Position numbers and translations under genes: made by a program
Shown here: piece after piece, positions 1 to 8,134 of the stretch
How the letters are laid out: each line of letters starts with the position of its first letter
How positions within the stretch are numbered: the first letter of the stretch is position 1
Notes under the pieces: generated by a model
What the model saw: the letters and a program-made list of their open reading frames with translations, nothing else
Databases searched by the model: none
What the model was told of the DNA's origin: nothing
NCBI RefSeq assembly: GCF_000282215.1
Contig: NZ_AKJS01000190.1
Span: forward strand, 1 to 64,000
Length of the DNA: 64,000 nucleotides
Source of the DNA: Pseudomonas sp. GM21
Lineage (GTDB): Bacteria; Pseudomonadota; Gammaproteobacteria; Pseudomonadales; Pseudomonadaceae
Direction of reading: 5' to 3'

Positions 1-1266
1 GGCAGCCGCCACGACCGCAACCTTGGCTGGCGCTGGAACCGGCTTGGCGGCAGGTGCAGCCGGGGCTGGCTTGGCGGTCGCTACCTGAGTCGGTGCAGGA
101 ACAGGCTTGGCAGCCGGTGTCGGCGCGGGACCTGGCTGAACGCCTGCTGGCGGCGCGACGGTGGTAACGGTTGGCGGTGTAGCGCTGGAACCCTCGACCG
201 GCACACCATCATCGCCTTCAGTGATACCACCGGCGGCTTCAGCCAACGGACCGCGCATGACCGGTTGCGAGTTGCCGACCAGCGGCAATGGCATTGGCTG
301 CGAGTTACCGGCGAATTCGACGGAAGGTGCACCGCCGTTAGGCTGTGGCGAGCCCTCACCCAGCGGCAGCTGAGCCTGTTCGTTGGCAGGTGCGCCAGTG
401 GTCGGTGCTTTGCTGCGGCCCGGAAGCAACCAGGCGGCGGCTACCGCGACCACGACAACGGCGGAAATCGCCAATACGTGTTTCTTCGGCATGTTGAACC
501 CCATTTTTGGACGCTTCACCGCAGAGCGGCTGGCAATCATGGCTTCGATCATTGCATCACGGGCAACCTGATTGATGTTGCCCGGCCAGCCATCGGAGCT
601 TTCGTGAATATCAGAGATCTGATCCGCAGTGAAAAGTTCGATACCCCGGCCAGCGCCTTCGAGTCGCTGATCCAGATATTCGCGGGTTTCTTCTTCGGTG
701 TAAGGCTGCAGTTCGATGACGTGGAAACGCTCTTCCTCAAGGCTTAGCGCCTCAAGCTGAGCGATCAGCGACGACTCGCCAAACAGGAACACATGCGGGC
801 GACCTTCAGGTGCACCGGCAGCCAGGGCCATCAGGGCCTCCAGCGCGGACTCGTCGAGTTGCTCGGCGTCATCCACCAGCAAATAGACTTCCTGACCGGT
901 CAACGCGAGCTGCACTACTTGCGCCAGAATGGCGCCGATCTCGGCCTGCTCGACGTTCAGCGATTGAGCGACCTGGCGCAAAATGCCAGCCGAATCGCCA
1001 GCGCCGCGGGCGGACACCACCACACTCTGCACCGACTGCTTGTTGGTGCTGGCCACCAGGGCCTGGCGCAACAGGGTCTTGCCACTGCCTTGCGGACCGG
1101 TGACCACCAGCAGCAACTGGCTATAGCGCGCCAGGTGATGCAGTTGTCCCAGCACCGGTTTGCGCTGGGCCGGGAAAAATTTGAAGCCAGGAACCCGCGG
1201 AGCAAAAGGGTCATGACTCAACTGGTAATGGCCGAGGAAAGCCTCGTCGGCATGCAAACTAGTCAT
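1..1266 (-). CDS. DamX-like AAA+ ATPase with membrane helix (partial, runs off left edge)
   Basis: Partial gene: reading leftward from the ATG at 1266, 422 codons are open and continue beyond the window. Residues ~1-250 form an ExeA/GspA-type AAA+ ATPase, with a Walker A loop GPQGSGKT near residues 56-63 and a Walker B-like VYLLVDDAEQ. A single membrane helix follows at about 263-283, then a long Pro/Ala-rich linker. Family members usually end in a peptidoglycan-binding SPOR domain, which would lie outside the window, so the DamX label rests partly on gene order. The gene starts 10 bases after aroB and is the last visible member of the pilM-Q, aroK, aroB run, an arrangement known in other Pseudomonas. 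Role inferred: cell-envelope or division related. Confidence 0.85.
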   Translation of the reverse strand, partial: MTSLHADEAFLGHYQLSHDPFAPRVPGFKFFPAQRKPVLGQLHHLARYSQLLLVVTGPQGSGKTLLRQALVASTNKQSVQSVVVSARGAGDSAGILRQVAQSLNVEQAEIGAILAQVVQLALTGQEVYLLVDDAEQLDESALEALMALAAGAPEGRPHVFLFGESSLIAQLEALSLEEERFHVIELQPYTEEETREYLDQRLEGAGRGIELFTADQISDIHESSDGWPGNINQVARDAMIEAMIASRSAVKRPKMGFNMPKKHVLAISAVVVVAVAAAWLLPGRSKAPTTGAPANEQAQLPLGEGSPQPNGGAPSVEFAGNSQPMPLPLVGNSQPVMRGPLAEAAGGITEGDDGVPVEGSSATPPTVTTVAPPAGVQPGPAPTPAAKPVPAPTQVATAKPAPAAPAAKPVPAPAKVAVVAAA

Positions 1267-1276
1267 TGGGATCTTA

Positions 1277-2377
1277 TTAACCTTTAAGCTGAGCCAGGGC
1301 GCGGTAGTCCGCTCCCAGCGTGGCCTGTAAAACCTCTTTCGGATAATCGTCGGTCACCACCGCTTCGCCCATGTGGCGCAGCAGCACCAGGCGCAAACGA
1401 CCGTCGATCACTTTCTTGTCAATTGCCATGTGTTCGAGGAAATCGGCTTCGGTCATCTCTTCCGGGGGGATGACCGGCAGTCCGGCGCGCTGGAACAGGC
1501 GAATACCGCGATCACGCTCTTGCTCGCTGATCCAGCCCAGGCGGGCCGACATTTCCAGCGCCATCACGGTACCGGTAGCTACTGCCTCACCATGAAGCCA
1601 GACACCATAGCCCATGTGGGTTTCTATGGCGTGGCCGAACGTATGACCGAGGTTCAATGTGGCACGAACACCAGTCTCTTTTTCGTCGGCACCGACCACC
1701 GTAGCCTTGGCGGCGCAAGAGCGCTCGATGGCGTAGGTCAGGGCGACCTGGTCCAGGGCGCGCAGGCGATCGACGTTTTCTTCGAGCCAGGTCAGGAACG
1801 GCTCGTCGCAGATCAGCCCGTACTTGATGACTTCGGCAAGCCCGGCGGACAGTTCGCGGGCCGGCAGGGTATTGAGCGTCGCGGTATCGATCAGCACCAC
1901 GTTCGGCTGATAAAACGCGCCGACCATGTTTTTGCCCAGCGGATGGTTGATACCGGTCTTGCCGCCCACCGAAGAGTCAACTTGCGACAGCAACGTAGTC
2001 GGCACCTGGATGAAATCAACGCCGCGCTGGTAGCAGGCGGCAGCAAACCCGGCCATGTCACCAATCACGCCGCCACCCAGGGCGATCACAGTGGTGCGGC
2101 GGTCGTGCCGTGCAGTCAGCAGACCGTCGAAAATCAGCTGCAGGGTTTCCCAGGTCTTGAAGGCTTCGCCATCGGGCAGCACCACGGAAATAACCGAGAA
2201 CTGCGCCAGGCTGCGGGTCAGACGTTCGAGATAGAGCGGTGCAACGGTCTCGTTGGAGATAATCGCTACTTGCCGTCCGCGAATATGCGGGGCCAGCAGC
2301 TCGGGCTGATCCAACAAACCTTCGCCAATATGAATCGGGTAGCTGCGCTCGCCTAGATCGACCTTGAGTGTCTGCAT
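1277..2377 (-). CDS. aroB: 3-dehydroquinate synthase
   Basis: AroB converts DAHP to 3-dehydroquinate, the second step of the shikimate pathway, in the cytoplasm, using NAD and a divalent metal. The 366-residue protein has the family signature GGGVIGDMAGF and the metal-binding helix NLGHTFGHAIE, and full family length. The ATG at 2377 (protein MQTLKVDLGE) is chosen over one four codons upstream because family members begin here. It lies downstream of aroK and upstream of the DamX-like gene on the same strand. The aroK-aroB gap of about 150 bases holds no gene. Co-location with the pilus operon is a conserved Pseudomonas arrangement. Confidence 0.97.
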   Translation of the reverse strand: MQTLKVDLGERSYPIHIGEGLLDQPELLAPHIRGRQVAIISNETVAPLYLERLTRSLAQFSVISVVLPDGEAFKTWETLQLIFDGLLTARHDRRTTVIALGGGVIGDMAGFAAACYQRGVDFIQVPTTLLSQVDSSVGGKTGINHPLGKNMVGAFYQPNVVLIDTATLNTLPARELSAGLAEVIKYGLICDEPFLTWLEENVDRLRALDQVALTYAIERSCAAKATVVGADEKETGVRATLNLGHTFGHAIETHMGYGVWLHGEAVATGTVMALEMSARLGWISEQERDRGIRLFQRAGLPVIPPEEMTEADFLEHMAIDKKVIDGRLRLVLLRHMGEAVVTDDYPKEVLQATLGADYRALAQLKG

Positions 2378-2528
2378 GTGTCCCCACAATGAAGATTGAA
2401 TCAGGCTTCCTGCCTTGAGTTATCGAATGTCCACGGTGCCTGCTGGTGTAACGCCGTTCGGTAGCCATGCGCCACAACCTTGAGCGGTCATGGCAGGACG
2501 CCGAGGATAGCGCATTTCGCGCAGCGCA

Positions 2529-3047
2529 TTAACGGGGAGGCAGTTGTTGCAAGCGTTCGAGAATGTCGAGCACGACCATTCGCGGCGGCCGCTCATCGGT
2601 TTCAACCACCAGATCGGCGATTTCCCGATAAAGCGGATCGCGGATAGCCAGCAGATCCCGCAGGGTCTTGGCCGGATCGGCGGTCCGCAACAGGGGTCGA
2701 TTGCGGTCGCGGGCCGTACGTCCCACTTGCTGCTCGACGGAAGCATGCAAGTAGACCACCCGACCACCGGCATGCAGCGCCCGACGATTGGCTTCACGCA
2801 TTACGGCGCCACCACCGGTCGCCAGCACCACGCCATCGCAGCCGCACAGCTCGGCAATCATCGCCTGCTCGCGGTCACGAAAGCCCGGTTCGCCTTCCTT
2901 ATCGAAAATCCACGGGATATTGGCGCCCGTGCGCAATTCAATTTCCTTATCGGAATCTTTGAACGGCAGGCGCAGCTCTTTGGCCAGCAACCGGCCGATG
3001 GTGCTTTTACCAGCGCCCATCGGTCCAACAAGAATCAAATTTCGCAC
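2529..3047 (-). CDS. aroK: shikimate kinase
   Basis: AroK phosphorylates shikimate at the 3-hydroxyl with ATP, the fifth step of the shikimate pathway. The 172-residue protein starts with a P-loop GPMGAGKST at residues 8-16 and carries the shikimate-site Arg segment GFRDRE and the glycine-rich ATGGGAVMR motif. Length is normal for the family. The start is four bases after the pilQ stop, so the gene is very probably cotranscribed with the pilus genes; aroB follows. Confidence 0.97.
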   Translation of the reverse strand: MRNLILVGPMGAGKSTIGRLLAKELRLPFKDSDKEIELRTGANIPWIFDKEGEPGFRDREQAMIAELCGCDGVVLATGGGAVMREANRRALHAGGRVVYLHASVEQQVGRTARDRNRPLLRTADPAKTLRDLLAIRDPLYREIADLVVETDERPPRMVVLDILERLQQLPPR

Positions 3048-3051
3048 AGAA

Positions 3052-5130
3052 TCAATGACTCACAGCAATCGCCTGATTGTTCATGATACGCGGTGTGAGA
3101 AATACCAGCAGCTCGGATTTTTTCTCCGAAACCACGTCACGCCGGAAAAGGCGGCCAAGATACGGCACATCGCCGAGAAATGGCACCTTATCTACAACCT
3201 TGCTTTGAGTATTTGAGAAAACTCCGCCAATGACGATGGTCTCGCCGTCATTGACCAGGACTTTGGCGTTGACCTCGTTTTTCTTGATAGGCGGCACATC
3301 CTGCACCATGTTCAGGTAATCCGGCTCGTCCTTGGTGACTTTTACCTCCATGATGATCCGGTTGTCCGGGGTGATCTGCGGCGTGACTTCCAGCGATAGC
3401 GCAGCCTCCTTGAAGGACACCGAGGTCGCGCCGCTGGAACTGGCTTCCTGATAGGGGATCTCGGTGCCCTTGAGGATTTTGGCGGTTTCCTTGTCGGACG
3501 TGACCACCTTGGGCTGCGAGACGATTTCACCGTTACCGGTTTTTTCCATCGCCGTCAGCTCCAGGTCCAGCAACACGTTATCGGTGATGAAGGCGATGCC
3601 GATGCCCGACGTGCTGCCAGCCGCCCCCAGGTCGACAAACGGAGAGTTGGTGTCGCCACTGCCCGGCGTACCAATGGTCGACGATCCATTGCTGACCCCG
3701 GACGTGTTCCAGTTGCCCTTGTTCTGCACTGAGCCACCCCAACGCACACCGAGGCTTTTGTCGTAGTCGACGTTGGCTTCGACGATTCGCGCTTCGATCA
3801 TCACCTGACGCACCGGAATGTCCAGTTGCGTGACAATTCGGCGAAGTTCATCGAGGCGGTCCTGGGTCTGGTAGGCAATGATGTTGTTGGTCCGCTCATC
3901 CACCGTGATCGACCCGCGCTCGTCGCCTTTGGCCTCGGCACTGGTCACCGACTGAAACAGCTTGGCAATGTCGGCGGCCTTGGCGTAATTGACCTGCAAG
4001 AGCTCTCGACGCAACGGCGCCAATTCGGCGATCTGCTTTTGCGATTCCAGCTCCTGACGCTCCCGGGCAGCGATTTCATCTGCCGGCGCCACTAACAGAA
4101 CATTGCCAATCTTGCGCTTGTCCAGCCCTTTGGTTTTCAGCACCAGGTCCAGCGCCTGATCCCACGGCACGCTCTGTAACCGCAGGGTGATGCCGCCCTG
4201 CACGGTGTCGCTGGCCACCAGATTGAGGTTGGTGAAATCGGCAATCAATTGCAGCACCGAACGGACATCGATGTCCTGAAAGTTCAGCGATAGTTTTTCG
4301 CCGGTGTAGGCAAATCGCTCTGAATTGCGCTTTTGCAGATCCTCAGGGGTCATCGGCCGAATGCTGACAGTCAGCTTGGTGTCGGTCTGGTAGGTCGAAT
4401 AGTCGAAAGTGCCGCCGGGTTCGATACTGATCGTGGCCCGGTCGCCCGTGGTGCTGGCGTTGACGAATTGCACCGGGGTGGCGAAATCCTTGACGTCCAG
4501 TCGCACGCGCAACTTTTCGGGCAATTGGGTCCTGGCGAATCCGAGGATGATCTTGCCTTCGCGCTCCTGGATGTCCGGGGCAATGGACGGATCCGACAAA
4601 TCGATGACCACATTGCCTTCACCTTGGGCGCCGCGCTGGAAGTCGATGCCGCGAATGGCCTTGCTCACGACAGGGTAGGTTTTGGCCGGCGCCGGGGCTG
4701 TCATCCCGGCACGAGGCGCGCTCGCCGCCGGTTGCAATGCTTTACCACTGCCCCCCTGCCCGATCACCACCAACAAATTGTTGCCTTCGACCTTTGCGCT
4801 ATACGGAGTCAACTGCGTCAGGTTAATGATGAGCCGCGTGCGATCCTTGGCTTCCACCACCGTTGCGCTGCGGGCATTGCCGCCGCCCAGGTCGCGATTT
4901 TTACTCGCCAACTGACTGACCACGCCGGGCAGGTCCAGCGCAATCCGCGCGGGCTGTTCGGTCGTGTAACCGTGGGGCGCGGGGGGCGGCCCATCGAAAG
5001 ACAACTTCAACTCGATGCGATCACCCGGCAGCGCGGCAACATCCAGCGCTTTGAGGTTGGTCGCCAGTACCATCGGAGACATCATCGCTATCCATAGCGA
5101 AATACCGAGGGTTGAGAAAGTCCTGTTCAT
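3052..5130 (-). CDS. pilQ: type IV pilus secretin PilQ
   Basis: PilQ forms the outer-membrane secretin channel through which the type IV pilus passes. The 692-residue protein has an N-terminal signal peptide (about residues 1-23), Pro/Ala-linked AMIN-type peptidoglycan-binding segments in the first ~270 residues, an STN/N0 domain, a secretin N1 region (LLQVNYAKAADIAKLF) and a C-terminal secretin core with VPFLGDVPYLGRLFR near the end. This is the standard PilQ layout. It follows pilP by 13 bases and precedes aroK by four. The product needs PilP, which bridges the secretin to the inner-membrane PilMNO complex encoded upstream. Confidence 0.97.
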   Translation of the reverse strand: MNRTFSTLGISLWIAMMSPMVLATNLKALDVAALPGDRIELKLSFDGPPPAPHGYTTEQPARIALDLPGVVSQLASKNRDLGGGNARSATVVEAKDRTRLIINLTQLTPYSAKVEGNNLLVVIGQGGSGKALQPAASAPRAGMTAPAPAKTYPVVSKAIRGIDFQRGAQGEGNVVIDLSDPSIAPDIQEREGKIILGFARTQLPEKLRVRLDVKDFATPVQFVNASTTGDRATISIEPGGTFDYSTYQTDTKLTVSIRPMTPEDLQKRNSERFAYTGEKLSLNFQDIDVRSVLQLIADFTNLNLVASDTVQGGITLRLQSVPWDQALDLVLKTKGLDKRKIGNVLLVAPADEIAARERQELESQKQIAELAPLRRELLQVNYAKAADIAKLFQSVTSAEAKGDERGSITVDERTNNIIAYQTQDRLDELRRIVTQLDIPVRQVMIEARIVEANVDYDKSLGVRWGGSVQNKGNWNTSGVSNGSSTIGTPGSGDTNSPFVDLGAAGSTSGIGIAFITDNVLLDLELTAMEKTGNGEIVSQPKVVTSDKETAKILKGTEIPYQEASSSGATSVSFKEAALSLEVTPQITPDNRIIMEVKVTKDEPDYLNMVQDVPPIKKNEVNAKVLVNDGETIVIGGVFSNTQSKVVDKVPFLGDVPYLGRLFRRDVVSEKKSELLVFLTPRIMNNQAIAVSH

Positions 5131-5143
5131 TATTCGAGTTCCA

Positions 5144-5671
5144 CTATGAGTGCTCTTTCAAAGGAAGGGTCCGTGGTCGCTCCAGCCAGGCTCCTTCGCC
5201 ATCGGGAACGATTTCGACCACATCGACTTGTGAGCCGCTGATGGCGACGATCCGTCCATCGTTGCGCCCCAGGTAATCGCCGACTTTCAGCCGATGCACA
5301 CCGCCCGCTCCACGCAACAGTGCATAGGCGCCAGTGGCATTGGAGATCGTGCCGACCATCTCAAACTGCTCGATGTTGAACCCTTCGAGGTATTGCTTGA
5401 TTCGGTTGAGGTCGGGGAAGACATTGTGTGAACCGCGTTTCTGGCCGGCCAGGTCCACTCTGATCTGTCGGGAAAACGGGCTTCGCAGGTTGGCGGCGCT
5501 GTAGGTGAACGTTGGGTAAGACCGAAACGTCGGCGTTGGTTCAATTTTGCCCGGGGCACGCAGGCGCATTTCGTTCATGTAGGCATGCAGGTCGCCGACA
5601 TCGGAGCCATTGCCACACGCAGTCAGGCTGGCGAACAACAACATCGTCGATACACAACGGACCGGGCTCAT
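5144..5671 (-). CDS. pilP: type IV pilus lipoprotein PilP
   Basis: PilP is the inner-membrane lipoprotein that couples the PilNO dimer to the PilQ secretin. The 175-residue product has a short signal peptide with a lipobox ending in Cys19 (SLTAC), a flexible N-terminal region, and a beta-rich C-terminal domain (VGTISNATGAYALLRG onward) typical of PilP. Its ATG overlaps the pilO stop by four bases, indicating translational coupling. Confidence 0.95.
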   Translation of the reverse strand: MSPVRCVSTMLLFASLTACGNGSDVGDLHAYMNEMRLRAPGKIEPTPTFRSYPTFTYSAANLRSPFSRQIRVDLAGQKRGSHNVFPDLNRIKQYLEGFNIEQFEMVGTISNATGAYALLRGAGGVHRLKVGDYLGRNDGRIVAISGSQVDVVEIVPDGEGAWLERPRTLPLKEHS

Positions 5672-6291
5672 TCTTGCACCCCGGTGTCGTTGTAGCGGTA
5701 GGTCTTGGCGAGGATGCTCATACGCAGTTTCGGACCACCTTCAGGATTGGCCGGTGCAAGGTCGAAATCATGCAGCGTCACGATCCTGGGTAGCCCGGCG
5801 ACGCCGCTGACGAAGGTCGCCAGGTCATGGTAGGCGCCGGTTACCGTGATCTGGATCGGCAGTTCGATGTAGAACGGCCGGGTGACTTCCGGCAGCAGTT
5901 TGATCTCCTCGAACTCCAGACCGCTGCCGAGGCCCGTGCGGGTAATATCCTCCAGCAGTCCGGGGACTTCGGTGTCGCTGGGCAACTGCCGCAGAAGCTC
6001 GCCAAAGGAGACCTCCATTTCCTTCAGTTGCTGGGTGTACAGCTCCAGATTCGCTGCCATGCGGGCTTTGGTCGCGAATTGCTCCTTGAGGGCCGACTCT
6101 TCCTCGCGCCTCAATTCGAGCTGATCGTCCAGATCATTGAGGTAAAAGGCGTACCCGAGCGCCAACACCAGCACCATCAGCAGAACACCCGCCAGCGCCT
6201 TGATCGCCGGCGGCCAGGAACCCATGTTATTGGTGTCCAGTTCGTTGATATCGACATTGCGCAGCCCTTCCAACCATCGCGACGGGCTCAT
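5668..6291 (-). CDS. pilO: type IV pilus inner-membrane protein PilO
   Basis: PilO is a bitopic inner-membrane protein that pairs with PilN to form the pilus alignment subcomplex. The 207-residue protein has a short cytoplasmic N-terminus, one membrane helix at about residues 29-51, a coiled-coil stretch rich in Glu/Lys, and a ferredoxin-like periplasmic domain (PFYIELPIQITVTGAYHDL). Start and stop overlap the neighbouring pilN and pilP by four bases each, as in a tightly coupled operon. Confidence 0.95.
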   Translation of the reverse strand: MSPSRWLEGLRNVDINELDTNNMGSWPPAIKALAGVLLMVLVLALGYAFYLNDLDDQLELRREEESALKEQFATKARMAANLELYTQQLKEMEVSFGELLRQLPSDTEVPGLLEDITRTGLGSGLEFEEIKLLPEVTRPFYIELPIQITVTGAYHDLATFVSGVAGLPRIVTLHDFDLAPANPEGGPKLRMSILAKTYRYNDTGVQE

Positions 6292-6854
6292 TGCTCGACC
6301 CCCACGACAGCGGGCTGCGCCAGACGAACGGTCAGTTGAAAGACATTGGCCTGATCCAGCTGACCGGCCGTCGTGGCTTTGACCTCCGTAAGACTCGGGG
6401 CATCGAACCAGTCGGATGCAGCCAGGTTGCGCATCAGGTCCGACACACGATTGTTGGACTCCGCAGCACCATTGATGGACAGGGTTTTACCAACCATTTT
6501 CACTTCAGTGAAATACACCCCGTCCGGCAACGTACGCGCCAATTGATCGAAGATCCGACCACTGATCGGTCGATTGCCTTGCAAGTCCTGAATGATGCGC
6601 ATGCGTTCGACCAACTGCTGGCGACGGGTCTTCAGATCATTGATCTCTGCGATGCGCTCATCGACCACTGCAATCTGTTTGGCGATGTAATCATTTCGGA
6701 CAACCTGCCGATCGATGGCGCCGCCAATGAGCTGATCCACGACCAGTACCGCCCCTACGGAGCACAGCAGCACGCCGACCAACGCCACCAGAAAGCGCTT
6801 GCGGCGTTCTTCCCGCCGTTCCTCACGCCAGGGTAAAAGATTGATCTTCGCCAT
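6288..6854 (-). CDS. pilN: type IV pilus inner-membrane protein PilN
   Basis: PilN binds cytoplasmic PilM through its N-terminus and PilO through its periplasmic domain. The 188-residue protein begins MAKINLLPWR, the conserved PilM-docking motif, followed by an Arg-rich stretch, a membrane helix at about residues 21-39 and a coiled-coil/periplasmic domain. The ATG at 6854 is chosen over a start ten codons upstream because the docking motif begins here and because it overlaps the pilM stop by one base (TGATG). Confidence 0.96.
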   Translation of the reverse strand: MAKINLLPWREERREERRKRFLVALVGVLLCSVGAVLVVDQLIGGAIDRQVVRNDYIAKQIAVVDERIAEINDLKTRRQQLVERMRIIQDLQGNRPISGRIFDQLARTLPDGVYFTEVKMVGKTLSINGAAESNNRVSDLMRNLAASDWFDAPSLTEVKATTAGQLDQANVFQLTVRLAQPAVVGVEQ

Positions 6855-7918
6855 CAGTCGAAACTCCTGAGGGCGAGCCCGCACGCGATCATCAGCGCTG
6901 GTGCATCACTGGCCAGGGCGTCGGCGTTGACCTTGCTGCTCAAGGCCATGTTGGAGAACGGGTTGGCCACCAGAGTGGGCGTGCCCAGGCGTTGCTCGAT
7001 CAACCGGTCAAGCCCCGACACCGACGCTGTGCCACCGGCCAGCAGGATGTGATCGACCGTGTTGTACTGGCCAGCGGCAAAGAAGAACTGCAACGAACGT
7101 GAAACCTGTTGCACCAGCGCCTCACAAAACGGTTGCAAGACTTCGCTGGCATAGTCCTCCGGCAAACCGCCCTGCTTCTTCGCCAGCCCCGCCTGTTCGA
7201 CCGTCAGGCCATAACGGCGCTGAATATCCTCGGTCAGTTGCCGACCGCCGAACAATTGCTCGCGGGTATAGATAATCTTCCCGTTGTGCAGCACGCTGAG
7301 GGTGGTCATGGTCGCGCCGATGTCCACCACCGCGACCGTCAGTCGCTCGTTAGAGACGGCCAGTTGCGTTGATATCAACCCGAAGGAACGCTCCAGCGCA
7401 TAGGCCTCGACATCAACCACGCGCGCAGTCAGGCCGGCCAAGGCCAGGGCCGCTTCACGGACCTCGACGTTTTCCTTGCGGCAGGCCGCCAGCAGCACCG
7501 TAACCCGCTCGGGGTTACGCGCGGACACACCCTGGACTTCGAAGTCGATGGCGACTTCATCCAACGGATAGGGGATGTACTGATCGGCCTCGATCTTCAG
7601 ATGATTTTCCATCTCGTCGTCGGAAAGTCCGCCGTCCATCTCGATGGTCTTGGTGATCACCGCCGAGCCGGCCACCGCCACCGCCACGTGCTTGAGACGG
7701 GTTCTGGCCTTGAGCAGCGCACGAGAGAGCGCATGCCCGACACCCTCAAGCTCGGCGATGTTTTTTTCGACCACGGCATTGGCGGGTAACGGCTCTACCG
7801 CGTATCCCTCGACCCGATAGCGGCCGCCCCGAAGGCTCAATTCCAGAAGCTTTACCGACGTGGAACTGATATCGATCCCCAACAGTGTGTTGGCTTTTTT
7901 ATTGAAGAGTCCTGGCAC
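6854..7918 (-). CDS. pilM: type IV pilus actin-like ATPase PilM
   Basis: PilM is a cytoplasmic actin/FtsA-like protein that anchors the pilus alignment complex through PilN. The product (about 354 residues) has actin-fold nucleotide-binding motifs: LLGIDISSTSVKLLEL near the N-terminus, VAVVDIGATMTTLSVL in the middle and ILLAGGTASVSGLD toward the end. I prefer the GTG at 7918, because an AGGGA ribosome-binding site lies seven bases upstream and homologues begin at this point; a TTG two codons earlier is possible. First gene of pilMNOPQ, divergent from ponA. Confidence 0.95.
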   Translation of the reverse strand: MPGLFNKKANTLLGIDISSTSVKLLELSLRGGRYRVEGYAVEPLPANAVVEKNIAELEGVGHALSRALLKARTRLKHVAVAVAGSAVITKTIEMDGGLSDDEMENHLKIEADQYIPYPLDEVAIDFEVQGVSARNPERVTVLLAACRKENVEVREAALALAGLTARVVDVEAYALERSFGLISTQLAVSNERLTVAVVDIGATMTTLSVLHNGKIIYTREQLFGGRQLTEDIQRRYGLTVEQAGLAKKQGGLPEDYASEVLQPFCEALVQQVSRSLQFFFAAGQYNTVDHILLAGGTASVSGLDRLIEQRLGTPTLVANPFSNMALSSKVNADALASDAPALMIACGLALRSFD

Positions 7919-8134
7919 AACCAATTCCCTATGACTTTCCGTGTCTTACGGACTCTGTAATATCCGTTGCGTTCATTACCTCCCGTCTTGACAGAAGCGC
8001 CCATGACGCTCCCTGCGGAAAAATGCTTATAATGCCCAGCGTTTTTTTCCGGTTTTTACTTCAAGCGCGGGCCGTTCCCTGTTTATCTGAACCCTGATGC
8101 CTCATTCATTCTTTGCCCTGGATGTCCAAAAGCC
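7919..8134. promoter_or_regulatory. divergent promoter region between pilM and ponA
   Basis: About 216 non-coding bases separate the divergent starts of pilM and ponA and must hold both promoters. A perfect TATAAT lies at 8028-8033 on the plus strand, about 100 bases before the ponA start, and could be its -10 box; the hexamer 17-18 bases before it is a poor -35. No convincing pilM promoter was picked out by eye. Confidence 0.4.

Noticed and set aside
7988..8033. TTGACA and TATAAT before ponA
   Set aside because: Both hexamers are perfect but are 34 bases apart, too far for one sigma-70 promoter.
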